A DNA stretch of 64,000 nucleotides from Endocalyx cinctus (Eukaryota > Ascomycota > Sordariomycetes > Amphisphaeriales > Apiosporaceae): contig BCKC01000004.1 of NCBI GenBank assembly GCA_001600455.1, forward strand, positions 2,778,915 to 2,842,914. The letters run 5' to 3'. The position numbers and the translations under genes were made by a program. The notes below the pieces were generated by a model. It did no database searches, was not told where the DNA came from, and was given only the letters and a program-made list of their open reading frames with translations. Below are positions 1 to 12,981 of the stretch, in pieces; the first letter of the stretch is position 1; the number at the start of each line of letters is the position of its first letter.

Positions 1-1327
1 CTTCCACCTTTGTTACCAAAACCACATACACGACATACCCAAGGAGCTTTTGGGAGGGTGACATTGTCATGTATTATTCTATTTTATTCTATTCTTCACT
101 TTTCCAGTGATTGTCGGCCGGCTCACCTAGCCACAACCTTGTCCTACTGGTTGCCATACACGGCCCTCCATCTTCATTTAGTAGTATGATCATTTGGTCG
201 TGTACAAGTCAAAGTACCTAGCGTAGCGCCTGGGCTTGTCCAAACCTACCCGGCCTTTCATATGGTGACGATATAGGTATTTTCAGCGTCAGAGGCTGCA
301 AAGTAAAATATCTTCGTGCATACTCTTTAACCTCGATGTTGTATGAAGATAGGCTTCATCAATCAGAGCCATATATATTCGAGCTTTTCTGAATATTATG
401 TTCTTTTTTTCTTTTTCTTCTTTTTTTCTCAAAAGCAAAAAAAAACCCTTAGCAAGTATTCCGTCTAAGCGAGTTTCTCTTTCACCTTTCCTGCAGTTGG
501 AACTGTAGGCGGAGCAGGGAACCGCAGCCTATTTGCGCCCTGTAAAAATGGAACTGCGGAAGAGTTCCAATAGGAGACAACTTGTACGTTGTGGAAACCC
601 GTCATGATGAGTGTTTCAAATGAAATACGGAACCGGAATGAGGCTCCTCGGGCCATTCCGCTGAACTCCTAGCAACTAGTACCTTGAGGCTATGGGATGA
701 GCCTTTTCAAAAACCCCCAAGTCAGACGCAACCTTCTTGCGCCTCTTTCTTATTTCCGATTACGAAAGTCTGACCGGAAGGTCCGATATAGACCAATAAT
801 ATGAACGCAACGATTCATCTGATTTATTTATACATAATATGAGTAAGTACTTCAGTAATTATAGCAATACCCACCTTTTGATAGTATTTAAAGCGGAAGA
901 AAGAGAGAGGAGTTTTCTCACGCCTCTCCCCGTAGGTAAGCAAGTATCACAAAAGATACCATTGTGAGTATTCAAACCAGTAAAAATAGAAACATACGTA
1001 AACTCCGCAAGCACATGCGTGCATTTCATACCATCGCAGTATACTATCACTTTCCCTTGGAGACAAGCAAGATATAGTGGGACGGTCAGATATCTAAATA
1101 CCGGTACCCCTAAACTCAGCTTATCATACAGACGAACATATATTAAATGTCAAAGGTAAGAGAACCGTCATGCATATCAACAGGGTAAGGACCCGAGTAC
1201 TGCAGCTAGTAGTAGATAGGTGAGGGTGAAGGGAAGAGCATGGCTATTGACCATGATGACGATATAACTTTTTGATAGAAACTACAAGCCCAAAACTCTA
1301 AAGTTAGACAACATTTCACATCATACA
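1..1327. other. intergenic or gene-free left edge
   Basis: No gene is supported here. The only open frames are about 60 codons long (minus strand, around 465-656 and 859-1050). They have no recognisable motif and no convincing splice partners. The stretch carries T/C-rich runs near 400-430. It may include the 3' flank of the monooxygenase that follows. Confidence 0.5.
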
Positions 1328-2563
1328 TCATACATGTAACCTATTCTTAACCCACCACCAAAGACGCGTCAATACCGAAGCCAATGGCATGAGGACCCTA
1401 GGCAGCACTGCTCTCATATGGTTGAGCAACACGTCTGGTATGACGTTACGTAGGTCCCCTTCGGTGAAAAACCACAGCCGGGTGACGTTATGCGTCAGTC
1501 GCTGGAAGAGCTCCGTGCGTGGAAACATTCTCTGCTCGAAGGACTCGACCTCCTTATCAAGCGTATCGTCTCCACGACCCCTCGTCAAAGCACGAACTAT
1601 GCCGGCAGCAAGATTTCGAGCATTGTCAAGGGCCAAGTTGGCTCCCTCGCCGGCAAAAGGGGTCATCAGATGCGCAGCATCGCCAATCAAGGTGAACCCG
1701 CGGCGATGTTCCCATTGCCAGCCGACAGGTAACATATATATGTTCTTTGCATCGCACTCACCCTCGGCCTTCTCTACGGCCTCCCGAAGCAGGGGACACC
1801 AGTCGTGTATCTCTTCGAGAATCTCCTTTTTCGACTTCTCAAGATCACTAGTGTCATAGCCGCAGGTCTCTATCCAGTCCTCTGGGCGGACAGATGCCAT
1901 TGAAAGCTGTATACAGCCGTTACCCATCTGCTGGATCGAGAATTGTCGGCCGTTGTCGTGGGAAAATATGTTTCCTCGATTAAGAACCTTGCCGAGTCTC
2001 GGTGCCGTGTTCTCCGCGTCGGGAATCAGTAGCCGCCGATACGCAATGCCAGTATAGAAAGGTTTGACAGAGGTAATGTAATCGCGAACTTTTGACCACG
2101 CACCCTCGCAGCCGACGGTAAGATCAAAACCTGACTCGATAGAGTGTTCAAATACTAGGTCACCGTTATCGTCAATGCGACGTAGGCGATGTCCCCATTT
2201 GATTGTGCCAGGCGGGAGCGATTCGAACAAAATACGTCGTAATTCGGCTCGATCGATCTCGGGTCGTGCGTTCAATTTACTGCTAGGACCGAATTCAAAG
2301 AAAGATTTCAAGTTCTTATCACATACTAGCATATAATCACCGTCGAAGCGAGCTTTTTCTCGGTATTTGTCCCATAACTGTGCTTCCTTGACCGCACGAA
2401 TGCCCGTATCCGTATGGAGATCTAGAGTACCACCCTGAGAACGATAATCGGGGCTGGAATCGCTTTCATATATGGTGACCGAGATGTCAGATAATAACAG
2501 TAGGCGTGCTAGCATGCAGCCTGCTAAACCTGCACCGATGATAGCTATCTTAGGGGTCGACAT
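1328..2563 (-). CDS. FAD-dependent monooxygenase (TetX/salicylate-hydroxylase-like)
   Basis: Single-exon gene of 411 codons encoding a class A flavoprotein monooxygenase, which would hydroxylate a small organic substrate with NAD(P)H and O2. Visible signatures are the N-terminal dinucleotide fold with GAGLAG at residues 10-15 followed by an acidic strand end (IYES), and the second FAD motif GDAAHLMTPFAGEGANLALDNA-type segment near residue 310, typical of the TetX-like branch. The start at 2563 (MSTPKIAIIG) is preferred over an upstream in-frame ATG because it places the Rossmann strand at the N-terminus, as usual in the family. The C-terminus ends in hydrophobic and Trp-rich residues (LTRLWWWVKN), which could associate with a membrane. 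The substrate cannot be told from sequence, and no biosynthetic partners lie next to it. Confidence 0.85.
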   Translation of the reverse strand: MSTPKIAIIGAGLAGCMLARLLLLSDISVTIYESDSSPDYRSQGGTLDLHTDTGIRAVKEAQLWDKYREKARFDGDYMLVCDKNLKSFFEFGPSSKLNARPEIDRAELRRILFESLPPGTIKWGHRLRRIDDNGDLVFEHSIESGFDLTVGCEGAWSKVRDYITSVKPFYTGIAYRRLLIPDAENTAPRLGKVLNRGNIFSHDNGRQFSIQQMGNGCIQLSMASVRPEDWIETCGYDTSDLEKSKKEILEEIHDWCPLLREAVEKAEGECDAKNIYMLPVGWQWEHRRGFTLIGDAAHLMTPFAGEGANLALDNARNLAAGIVRALTRGRGDDTLDKEVESFEQRMFPRTELFQRLTHNVTRLWFFTEGDLRNVIPDVLLNHMRAVLPRVLMPLASVLTRLWWWVKNRLHV

Positions 2564-3922
2564 CGCCAGGCCGTTTCGACTCAATTTCGGGTTGTAGATG
2601 AGTAGACGAAAAGACAAACTCGGCACATCATTCCTCGCCCTGATTATTTATACTCGACACATGCACCGACTGAATTCATCGGCTACTTCAACGAATCCTT
2701 CTGTACAAGTTGTACCTATCTTATGGGTGAGCACTGATTCATTTACGCGAATGCGAATGCGAACCCGGGGCTATACCCCAATAAGCTCAAGTTCACAACC
2801 TTATCATAGCATCTATACGGATAACCTGACGAAGCCATATACTGCAGACCAACAGTCCAGATAATGCTGATTTATATTTATCATTATCTCGCCAAAGGTG
2901 TTGTCAGCATTGAAACGTGCAGGTGTACACTACTATGTACGTATATCCATTACACTCATGCTACGAAATAGTCCCTTTACTTGTGCTGACTGGATTATCC
3001 TAACAGGAAAAGTATTATTTCTGGCATTAGCCTGGTAGCCCCGGGTATTAATAATGTTGCATGAAAGAATGCAGTACGGAGTACTCCGTACTTTTAGATA
3101 TATACATAAGTACCTACTTACCTAAGTTAAGTACCTAGGTAGGTAAACAAGTGGTTAATAGGTGCCTGGCAGTCCTAGGTAATAGATAATAGGTACATAG
3201 GTAGTAAGTTGAAACAAAAGCACAGACTTTTAGTGATTAACCAGGATTATATGTTTTAAGGCATTAAATTAGGTACTTAGTACCTGTAATATATACCTAT
3301 AACTTGACCTACCGAGTACGTAGTAGGGATTTTGCAGTAAGGACTACCTTGGTCTGGCTGGTAGAGGCTGGTAGGTTACCGATGTATATTGAGTTACTGG
3401 AACGCTTGGACATGGTAAAAGAATGTAAAGAGGTAAGGAAAACGGCCTATGAAATGGGTACAGCACGTGGATCTAACCATTCTGAGATTAACCATTTACG
3501 CCTCCACCCAGTTGGGCTCTTCTTTTGACGTCGCGGTTCAAACATCAGCACTTCATCATCAATATTCTCTGACTTTATTTATGGATGACTCTTCTTTCAT
3601 CTACTAATTCATGTATATCTTCATCGTCGCTTCCGATATATTGTTAGATTCTTACACTACGTTATACTCAACTAATTGTATCACATTAATAGACTGTTAT
3701 TTATCGTCGTATTGTCTTCGATAGTCGACATACTTCGTTTTACCCGAACGATTGCGCCTGAAACATTCCATACTAGCCCAGACACCGATTCTCTAGAATA
3801 TAGTAGTTACACCGGGGAGTTGACTTTTTTTTTTTTTTTTTTCTCTTTATCGGGAATTACGATAATAGTAAAGAAAACGAAACCGGATCGGTAGATATCG
3901 TGATTGTGTTTTGGTTATAGCA
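2564..3922. other. intergenic, divergent promoter region between monooxygenase and BUD6
   Basis: No gene is seen. The centre (about 3090-3300) is dominated by short words such as TACCTAGGTAGG and TAATAGGTA, like decayed simple sequence. A poly-T run at about 3825-3842 lies 80 bp upstream of the BUD6 start and is a plausible nucleosome-excluding promoter element. The small plus-strand open frame at 3304-3528 shows no motif. Confidence 0.5.
3073..3092. repeat. perfect 20-bp palindrome, TACGGAGTA/TACTCCGTA type
   Basis: The sequence AGTACGGAGTACTCCGTACT is its own reverse complement. A related half (GTACTCCGTACT) recurs at 48870-48881. It sits in an intergenic stretch of low-complexity TACCTAGGTA-like words (3100-3300). 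No function can be assigned. Confidence 0.8.
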
Positions 3923-6900
3923 ATGCAGGCTCCAAATCCAACTCAGAGATCGCTCCAGAGGCGGTCTCCTGGCCCGGATGGAGGGCCTTCTTCAAATGGT
4001 TCCACCCGATCGATGTCTCCTGCCAATATGCAACCGAGATCCTCGACAGCTTCTAGTAGATCTGCTGGCAGTACTTCACGGCGCAATGTGAGTAGACCTC
4101 GGGCTCTCCTCGATGATTTCATGATACATCTTTTGCTTTTGTCAAACCCGCGTACTGCCCTTGGCTTTGAAACATCTTAGATTGTAATCGTTCATAGTAC
4201 TGAAAATTAACAAATCATCGTCCCTCTAGCAATCCAACGGTTCCAACATGCCCCTCTCGCAGATAGAGAAAAGCGTCACCCATCTACTCGTCGCGACGAA
4301 ACAGCTGCTAGAAACCTTGACGCAATGGTCCCGCGGCGCCGCAACCGACTCACAAGTCTCGGACGTATACGTCAGACTGGGATATGAGTTCAATATGGCT
4401 TGTCGGGCCTTCACTGCTATCAACGTGGATACCTCAGATCTAGGAAATGTACCCGAATCTCTCAGGCATATACTCGAGGCCACCTTAAGTCAGGAGGCAA
4501 GCACCGAAAGCCTGGAAAAATACTTACCACGGATACGTGATATAATCATTAATCTTCTGCATGGCTTGAAAAGGAAACAACAGAAACTCCGGCAAAAGCA
4601 GTCTCGAGATCAACAAGGGAGTGGCTCGCCCGAATCGAGTGGAATTGCGGGACGTACCATGAGCACCAGCACGACTGGAAGCTCAAATACTGGTTTAACA
4701 AATCTTCTGAATGAAGGTATCGAAAATGGCTATGATAACAGCTCCTCGAGGGATAGTGGGGGACAGCCGCCAAACGCTACCGCCTCATCGCCCAATCGCA
4801 GAAACCAACGAGAACCATCCCAAGTCTCTTCCAACTCAGAACAATCTACCCTTTCTAGCAACACGATGCAAAACATCCCAGTTCTTCCTCCTTATCCAGG
4901 TGATGAATCGACTATTCCCGCAGGCCCGTCGAACGGCAGCCTAGACATCGATGCATTCCCTCCACCCCCACCGCCGCCGAAATCGCAACAAAGCGCCCTC
5001 GCTGCTTTACAGCGCGGCGGAGACTTGGAGAGAAGAGCATCCCGGCGATACTCTGCTTATCAGATTTCTAAACATTTGGGGGCCCCCACTAATGGAGTAC
5101 CTATGCTACCTTCGCAAAATACACCGGTTCCTAATCGTGGACGCAAGGAAGCTCGAGAGTCCTTGCGAGCAGTTCAAGTTCGCGAGTCTTTGCGTCATAA
5201 TCGCAATGGTTCTTCTAACCAGTCAAAGAGTGGTTTTGATTCTTCGCCTGTAAGAGTTCCCAGCGTAGTTTCCGAAGAAAACTCCGCCTTAGATTTGCCA
5301 CCTCGACCCGAATCACCACCGGCTCAATCTCCGGAAGACAAGTATAAACCTAGCGCAACTTTGTCGGGGCCATTGGCCGATGCCTTTCCTGTAACCGACC
5401 CAGCTTCACCGGAGAAGACCAAGAATCAAACCGAGGCTACAGAAGTCAAACAGCCGCCCAAGACACCTCCCGAAGGACAACAGAAGAAATTTTACCCAGA
5501 ACAATCTCCACCACTCGAAAAGGAGCTCACTCTTTTCTTACAGTATAAATCAAAAATCAAAAAGGTGGTCTTTCCCGAGGGGTACACCGGTTTGACTATA
5601 GGGCGCCTACAGCTAAAATTTATCGATACATTTTCTTGGAATACTACTACTAATGGAGCCGATTTGCCGCAAATTTATATTCAAGACCCTGTTTCGGGAG
5701 TGCAGTACGAGCTTGAAGATCTCTCGGATATCAAAGATCGTACTGTTTTGGCTCTTCACGTCGAGGCTCTCGATGAAGTCAAAAGACATTTCGATGAAGG
5801 TCTAGGTACCCTGAAGAAGACAATGGAAGATCTCAAACAGAATGTCACCGACCAGGGATCAGCTCTACAGCGCGTGTCTGACAGGCAGTTGGAGACTGCA
5901 AAAGAAATGGCTCGAATGGCAGCAGCGCCGCCTGTAGTCATGGAGGGCACAAAATCTAGCGCCCCTGGAAATGGTCCTAAACTCAACCCCAGCCAGCTTA
6001 GGGAACTGCAGAGTCTACGTCGTGATCTTGCAGTTTTACGACAGACATATTCCAACTTCCAAACCGAAATTCAAAGCTCAATGTCTACGCTTCGCTCCAA
6101 AGCAGCTACTGTCAAGGTTGCAGCGGCCAAGGCGTCAGTACCCGATGTTCAAGGTGCATCTGGTTATGCATATGTCATGAAGGGTCGTAAACAGTTAAAT
6201 CAGGACTCGGATTCCATGGTGAATCGGGTCGACGATCTCCAAGACATCGTGGAAGATTTGCGTAAAGATGTAGTGCTGCGAGGCGTGCGACCTCTCCCGC
6301 GCCAACTTGAGACAGTGTCAAAAGATATCCAGGACTGCACTAAAGAACTTAAGAAAATGGAGGATTACATGAAGCAAGAGAAACCACTGTGGACTAAAAT
6401 TTGGGAGAAGGAACTCGAGGAAGTGTGTAAAGGCCGCGACGAACTCAAAGTCATGGAGGATCTCATGATTGATCTGAAGGACGATATTGAGAAAGCTTCG
6501 GAAACATTTGCGTTGGTCGAGCAGGCAACCAAGGAGCAGATGAAAGATAATACTCCAACAGCTCGCAAAGGTCTAAACAATCTCGGCAACAGCCTCGATC
6601 AAAATGCTGCCAAGGAAGGTGTCTTAGGTGAGGTGCGAGCTTTGCAACCGAATCATGAGGACCGACTGGAGGCCATAGAGCGCGCAGAGAAGCTAAGACA
6701 AAAGGAGCTCAAGGGTCGAAGTGAGAATCCCCTCAAGAAAGAGTTGACCAAATTTGTGGCAGAAGGCAAGCTGAAGAAGAGCGGGGGCTTCGAGGAAGTT
6801 GAACGGGCAAGAACAGCCAAGGACGAACAGATCAGACGCGAGGTCTGGGAACGTATGAACGGACTCGTTCCTGAAGAAGAAGAGTTTGATGACGAACTAG

Positions 6901-6953
6901 ACGACGTTTTGGGAGAAGATGAAGAGGCGACTGATCTTGATGCTACTTTATAA
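3923..6953 (+). CDS. BUD6: BUD6/AIP3-family actin-interacting polarity protein
   Basis: Two exons (3923-4087 and 4230-6953) give 962 residues. The intron starts GTGAGT, ends CTCTAG, and joins in frame to read NQSNGSNMPLSQ. The family (yeast Bud6/Aip3) binds formins and actin monomers and directs actin cable assembly at growth sites. The N-terminal module (MPLSQIEKSVTHLLVATKQL onward) is the conserved fungal Bud6 N-domain. It is followed by about 300 low-complexity Ser/Pro-rich residues with a short polyproline run (FPPPPPPPKS). The C-terminal half is the AIP3 domain (from about EKELTLFLQYKSKIKKV to the end), largely coiled coil, with a very acidic tail (PEEEEFDDELDDVLGEDEE). Starting at the second exon's ATG would drop only the first 61 residues, so the exact start is the least certain point. 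Confidence 0.92.
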
Positions 6954-7807
6954 TGATTACGATATGATATCGTGCGATAGCACACGAGGTTATTCCTTGA
7001 GGATTATTCGATGCGGAAGAGTTGGCGGGGTTGGTTTGGTTTTGCCGTGTTCTCAAGCTTTTACAGGCGTTATTGGGGAGTGACGAGTCTTCATCAAAGG
7101 GGGGCGTATTTTGAAATCTTCGTATTTGTATCAATGTGTCAACTTCCTCTAATGTATCTGTTTTTTTTTCCTTCTTGATTTATTACACAGGAATATCTTA
7201 TCAACTGACGGATATCGTCCACGGGCATGGGGCATCTGGATGATGATGGCAAGTTGCAGATATTGATAGCTTCTACCCCGGCCGTGTTGTAGAAGTTAAC
7301 GGAGTTTATTTGACGTCTCGGTCAATTATTGGTGTATTTGAGATACCTATACTAGTAGAAGTCTTTGGCAATGGTTGGAACGCCATTCTTGAACATACTC
7401 ATTTTATGTAGAAATGATGCTTAACCCTATGGTGTGCCACATATTGACTCGCCGAGATTCCAAACGGTATGTTTGATTATAGTGCGGTCGTAGTTACAGG
7501 AACCGGGTCGTTGTTTTGTAATTTCTGGCATTTTTCATCATTACCGGGATTGGAATGCGCAATTATTGCTAATATTCTAATACTTCGAGGAATAGGGGGG
7601 AAATAGGGTTTAGAGAAGTCAATCCCGCCTGGCTTCAACATTCCATCCTCGTGATTCAGACAGCTCATTTCAAATCACCTAACATGGTTTCATTCCCATT
7701 CAGACTTTATTCTTCTTCATTTTCTTTCCTATTACTACTTCAGTTGAAACTCCAGGCGGATTGCCCATACGCCCTTTATCGCTTCTCGTTCACTCTTTAT
7801 ACTCGAG
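6954..7807. other. intergenic between BUD6 and the b5-like gene
   Basis: No gene is seen. It holds the BUD6 3' flank and the promoter of the next gene, with T-rich stretches near 7160-7180 and 7700-7740. Short frames here have no motif. Confidence 0.5.
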
Positions 7808-10800
7808 ATGAATCGGCCGCCAAACACGCGTCGGTCTACGGAATGGGCTCTGGCCTATGGTGCGAGCGATGATCCTACGTGGCGAGAAACGAAAGATGGA
7901 GAGGAGATTGCGCACTCGGGTTTTGCACCAATGTATCCCGAAAAGTCCATCCGGGATATCAAACAGGATATACCTGAACCGATTGTTCCTCTCCCTGTAC
8001 CGGACAACGCAGATCTCGACAAGTTGTTTCTTTCCGAAGCGCATCAAGCACTACAAGGGTACGGCTTCAAATCCTTTCAGGTTCCCGCCGTGACCAGCGA
8101 CTTCTACGGCCACGTGGGGGAGGATATATACTCGGGAGATATAGACCCTAGCGAAGCGTGGGAGAGGTTCAAGAAGGATATGATCACGGTCAACGAGGAC
8201 CAGTGGCTGCCATGCTTCAGAAAAGAAAATTGGATAGACCTAAGGTTAGTAAGGAGAAAGTATTGCAGGGGACGAGAAATCCTATATCCTCGAAGGATGC
8301 TTACTTATCGGATTCGAGTAGGGTGGACCCTTTAGACAGGATTTCGAACCCCGAGCCAGGCTGGGATGATGTTGACGAGCCTCGATGGTGGACCGTCGAT
8401 AATCCCATAATTTGGGATCACTTGCGTGTAGTGATAGAGCTCTCAAATAGGATTCTCAAGGCATGTGTTTCTAGCGAAAAGAACTGGTGGTGCGTATATA
8501 GGAAAGCGTTGAAATGAAGCTGCCTGGATAGCCGCTTACGACCGTATAGGCTCGATACTTTGATTTTCGGCGAGCGAGTAAAATACAGCGAGTTTCGACC
8601 CGATTATGTATTCGAAGGTGGCCCAGACAAGGAGCCAAACGTTATTCTAGTGCGTGATAAGGAGGATAGGGAGAGTCCAGAAACCCTCTTAGAAGAGCTC
8701 AATCGGCTGGGTGAGAAATCATTCTTTTCATTCCTTGAAGATATTCAGGGCGAGGGCAGGGAAGTATATGGATCAACGTCTTTTCATGGTCCACATGATG
8801 ATATCTTACCGTGTGCTTGCCTGCATGTGGCTCCCATGGGAACGCTCTGCGAGAAGGATATAGGCGTGGTCGAAAAGTGCTGTGCGCTAAGGAGTTTGAG
8901 CGTTACTGTATGTACACGATACCGCATCATTCCCCTTGTATACTGAGCTTTTGTTGACTTGTGATCAGCTACTTCACGAATTCATGGTACGCAGTTTCTT
9001 GTTTGATTTTACTTTTTTTTTTTTTTTTGGTTAAGCGACTGCAGATGGTAACCCCCAGGGTTTTTTCAGCATGCGGTGAATGCGCGATGGACGAGTGCAT
9101 ATATGCATGAAGAATTGCCCAAAGGAGAACCGGTAAGTCCGCCCTTTTGAGGCAAAAAAAACATTGCTAGAGTGAAACAAAACATACCTAATGACTGATA
9201 CAGTATCTTGGAGATGAGGTAAGTTCTAATCCGAACTGTCGGGCAATCTTTTCTATCAACTGGGTCTTGGAGAGAATAGGAGTGATTATCACCTCTTTTA
9301 TGCTAACTATACCAAGTGGATTGCCGAGATGGGCGCGTCTTTTGAGAACCTTGCGTTTGGAGGCAAAAAGAGAGGGTCGCCACATACAACCCGTCAATAT
9401 TTGACTAAAGACATACCTCCCGAGAGGGTTGGGATTCATACAATTTTAATGTGCAACGAACTGTTAGAAGAATGGCCCAATGCGCTCAATGACGGTTTAC
9501 ATAGGAAAGCCAAGAATCACAACATACGCTATAATGAAGAGAAGGTTTGGAATCGCTATAATCCTATGGTACGTAGAAAGATGTTTTCGTCTCGACTTCA
9601 AATATTTCTAAACTGACCTTTCACTAGTAAGTGATACCCCTAAATGCTTGGGGTCCGGCCTATAATATCTTGGTATAAATGTCGAAAAGGAAAACATGCG
9701 CGATTTTGAACGAGTGACTTACAAATATTAGATGGTGGACTTCGAGGTTTCTTACCGAAAGGTTTTGGGAAACTGAATTCGAAGCCTACGGGCTGAGAAC
9801 ATTGGACGCTGAAAACAACGTCTATTTTGAAGGTTCCATCCCAATAAATAGTCTCGCAGAAAATATTCAGTTCCCACTCTTAGTTCCTTGCCGCAGCCTT
9901 TCCCCGGGAGATCAAACCAGCGAGAAGGCTCGACTGTCGTTGCAGATTCAAAGTCGCATCATCAAACGCGATGAAACGTGGAAAACGTTGCGCCGATCAT
10001 TCCTAGGTGAAGAGGGAAAATGGAAACTGACTCCGTGGTCCTGGGCACCCATCAGAAAATGTATAAGAAAATTTGAAGACGCCCACGCCGCTAAAAATTG
10101 GCCGCAATGCCTGTCAGTGGCAGAACGGCTTCGTCCAATCTATGAAGCTATGCTGAAAGGCCGTCCAGACCTTGAAAACATGATGGAATATGTTGGTTAT
10201 TCAGGAGAGCCTCCTCCTCAAGACTTAAACTTGTGGCTTTACTCGTGTGTCTTCGTGAATAGTGCTTCAGCGAGATCTCTTGAACAAGAGTAGTTTTCAT
10301 CTAACCAAGTATCACTGGGCAGTTTCTCATGAAAGCTTCTTTGCCGATGCAGCCTAAAAAGCAAGTTTTACGGGTCATATCGGAACACAGAGAACTTTAT
10401 CCTCGTGACAGTCAAGCCTTCAGGTCCAAGCTCGTTTATTCTAGAGACCTGCAAGTAGTAGTTCGTAATACTCCGCGACTGAGTGCGGCCGCCTGGATGC
10501 GAATGTTCAGTTTAGTTATGATGGAAGGGATCGAACTTTACACCGCCCCGAGGCCTTGGATAGAAGCTCTGGTGGACGCGGGGAGGGCTATTCGAAGCTA
10601 TAGAGCACAAAATCCCGGGCAGGACGTAGAGGCTCCTTTCACCTTCAAGATCCCGGAGTGGAATCCATCATCGGAATGGATCAATAAGCGGACAAGGTCA
10701 ATAGGATCCGTTTGGAACCTTGACCTTGCCGAGGACGTGGTCGTAGATGATCAGTTTGATCCCGCAACCGGCAACATGTCAAAGGGCCCCAACCTCTCCG

Positions 10801-12981
10801 ACCTGACAGGGGGCTTTATCGTAGGCAAGATGGCAATGGCGACGGGCGGGTCTGGTACTGCGGCGGCACCTTCGGGTGCGGCTAAATCTGTATGGCTAGG
10901 TGCTATCGACATAGGAGAAATCACCAATCATACGGCCGTGAACGACTGCTGGGTAGTAGAGTCGGACGGCCAAAGCGGAGCGGACGTCTACGACATTACA
11001 GGTGAGAATCATATCAAAATCGAAAAAGAAACGGACGTTTCCACTCTCGCATTTTCTGACCGTACTGTATCTTAGATGCCATCAGGAAAGTAAAACCTAC
11101 CAAGGATGAGTTCGGAGACATGATCAAGAAAGTACGGAATGGGTGTCCAACATTGCGCCAAGGTAACCCTCAGGCACAGGTTATTCGAGATGAATTTGGT
11201 AAATCGATCCAGCCGATTGGTAAAAAATTATCGCTGCTTCGGTCAGAGGAGGTCACTGAATGTGATGGAACTGCCGGGCGTCAAACGGTAAGAATTCTAT
11301 ACATGCATCCACACACACGCACTTTTTCTCTCCCCCATCTTCCTCTTCACCTCAATCCAAAATAGTCAGGTCGCTTCTTCATACCTAAGTCGGCAACTTC
11401 CAATATCAGAACCGATGTTTGCTAACTAACAATGCGAATTATAGTGGATTGCTTTCCATGGGAATGTTTACGATATTACAAGTGAGTGTCATTTACCCCT
11501 AACTTGACATGCATATACATAGAAAATTCGTTACAGGATTGTTATCTTACTTTAAAAAAAAACGACATAGAATNCCCCGCCTCAACTTCAGAAGAGGCAG
11601 AGCATCTTAGGCAAGTGGCGAGAGGCGAAGCCAAGTTCTGGGCGGGAAATGCCAGGTATCCCACCAGCTTGCTCCGCCGCCTTAAGCCGTACAGGATCGG
11701 GGTCGTGGAGCCCGAGAAACAGAAGCGCCGCGACCAGCTTCATCCGATGACACCGAGAATGCTGCGATGGCACGACAACCCCACCATGGGCGTGTACATC
11801 GCCGTCGAGGAGAAAATATACGACGTGACGAGTGAGTATCGCCCCGTCCTCGTGACACGGAGGAATGAAGAGCGAGAGATGCGGATCTGACCCCGGAGAG
11901 CAGGTTACATGAAGAAGCATCCCGGCGGAAGTAAAGTCTTAGCGAAGGGTGGTGGTGTTGATCAGACAACGGCCTTCCTTGGCAACCATAAGATCGGCAT
12001 CATTGATGATTACAAGGAGCTCCAAATAGGTTGGCTCGTTCCCGAAGTCAGCTTGGACCAGCTTGACGGCGATAAGATTGTGCTTCACGACTGGGTATTT
12101 GATTTCTCAGGTAGGTCGAAACGAGCAACTACACGATACTATTTCTTTCGTTTTTATCGGGCTCTAATCTTTTTTTTTTTTTTTTGCAGGAATGAAAGAT
12201 TCGAGACCCGAACTGTACAGCGAACTCCAGGCTTTCCGATGCACCGACATGACCGACTGGATCATTGTGGAGCTCACGCCATTCAACCCTTCCCAGCCAT
12301 CTCAAGCACCACAACCGTCATCATCTCAATCCCCTCAAGTATCAGCGAAGCCTTCCCAAAATACGCAGGTCACGGGAACCCGGAGTCCCTCTTTAATCGC
12401 CGGCCTCGTGGATATGTATATCGATGGAAAACAGCACATCGTTGCTAGGATAGAAAAAACGACCCTGTCGGATATAACTGACGGAGAGGTGAGACTCCAT
12501 GCGGACGCACAAGAGCTGGGAGGTGCTTGGGTCACAATCAGAGGCTACGTCTACGACGTCACCGGTAAGTGTCTATCCAGTCTCCCTCCCCCCATTTTAC
12601 GCGAAGAGAGAGCCAGAAAGAATAGGACATAGACTAATTCGAGAGGCACGCGCCTTCGGGCCGTCGTCGATAAAAAAAAACTTAAATAAAGATATGATCA
12701 ATTGGGCCGATTACTACAGGCATCGGATCGAGGCCAAATGGGCCGGAAAGGAGCTGACGGACGCCAAGCTGGTCAAGTGGCTTAGAACGGAGCACGCGGA
12801 CCGGCGGATCGGACGCGTCGTCCCGGGAGCTCCGGAACCGAACCCGACGAGGACTAAGAAGCGGGCGATTCGGGAGCTTGGGGAAAGTACCGAAGAATGG
12901 ATTCAAGGCGAAGAGAGGAACGTGCGACCAAGGCTCTGGGAGGAGTGTGACATGGACGCTGGTGATGAGATATCACTCTGA
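7808..12981 (+). CDS. large intron-rich protein with cytochrome b5-like modules
   Basis: About 15 exons can be chained in one consistent frame (roughly 7808-8244, 8322-8489, 8550-8907, several micro-exons to 9230, then 9322, 9733, 10310, 11074, 11445, 11572, 11907, 12191 and 12693-12981), giving about 1290 residues. The N-terminal two thirds match nothing I recognise. The C-terminal third repeats a b5-like strand pattern: WIAFHGNVYDIT (11446-11480), YIAVEEKIYDVT followed after an intron by MKKHPGGSKVL and FLGNHK (11790-11990), VLHDWVFDFSG (12080-12110) and WVTIRGYVYDVT (12530-12565). Only the second has both expected haem-ligand contexts, HPGG and the later His. By family knowledge that module could bind haem or a sterol-like ligand, while the others look degenerate. 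No membrane segment is obvious. The N at 11574 lies three bases into an exon and leaves one residue undetermined. Exon borders 3-7 and the join near 10245-10320 are approximate. Confidence 0.72.

Noticed and set aside
1389..1859. 156-codon plus-strand frame opposite the FAD monooxygenase
   Set aside because: Antisense to a clear flavoprotein frame; Ser/Arg-rich with no homology pattern.
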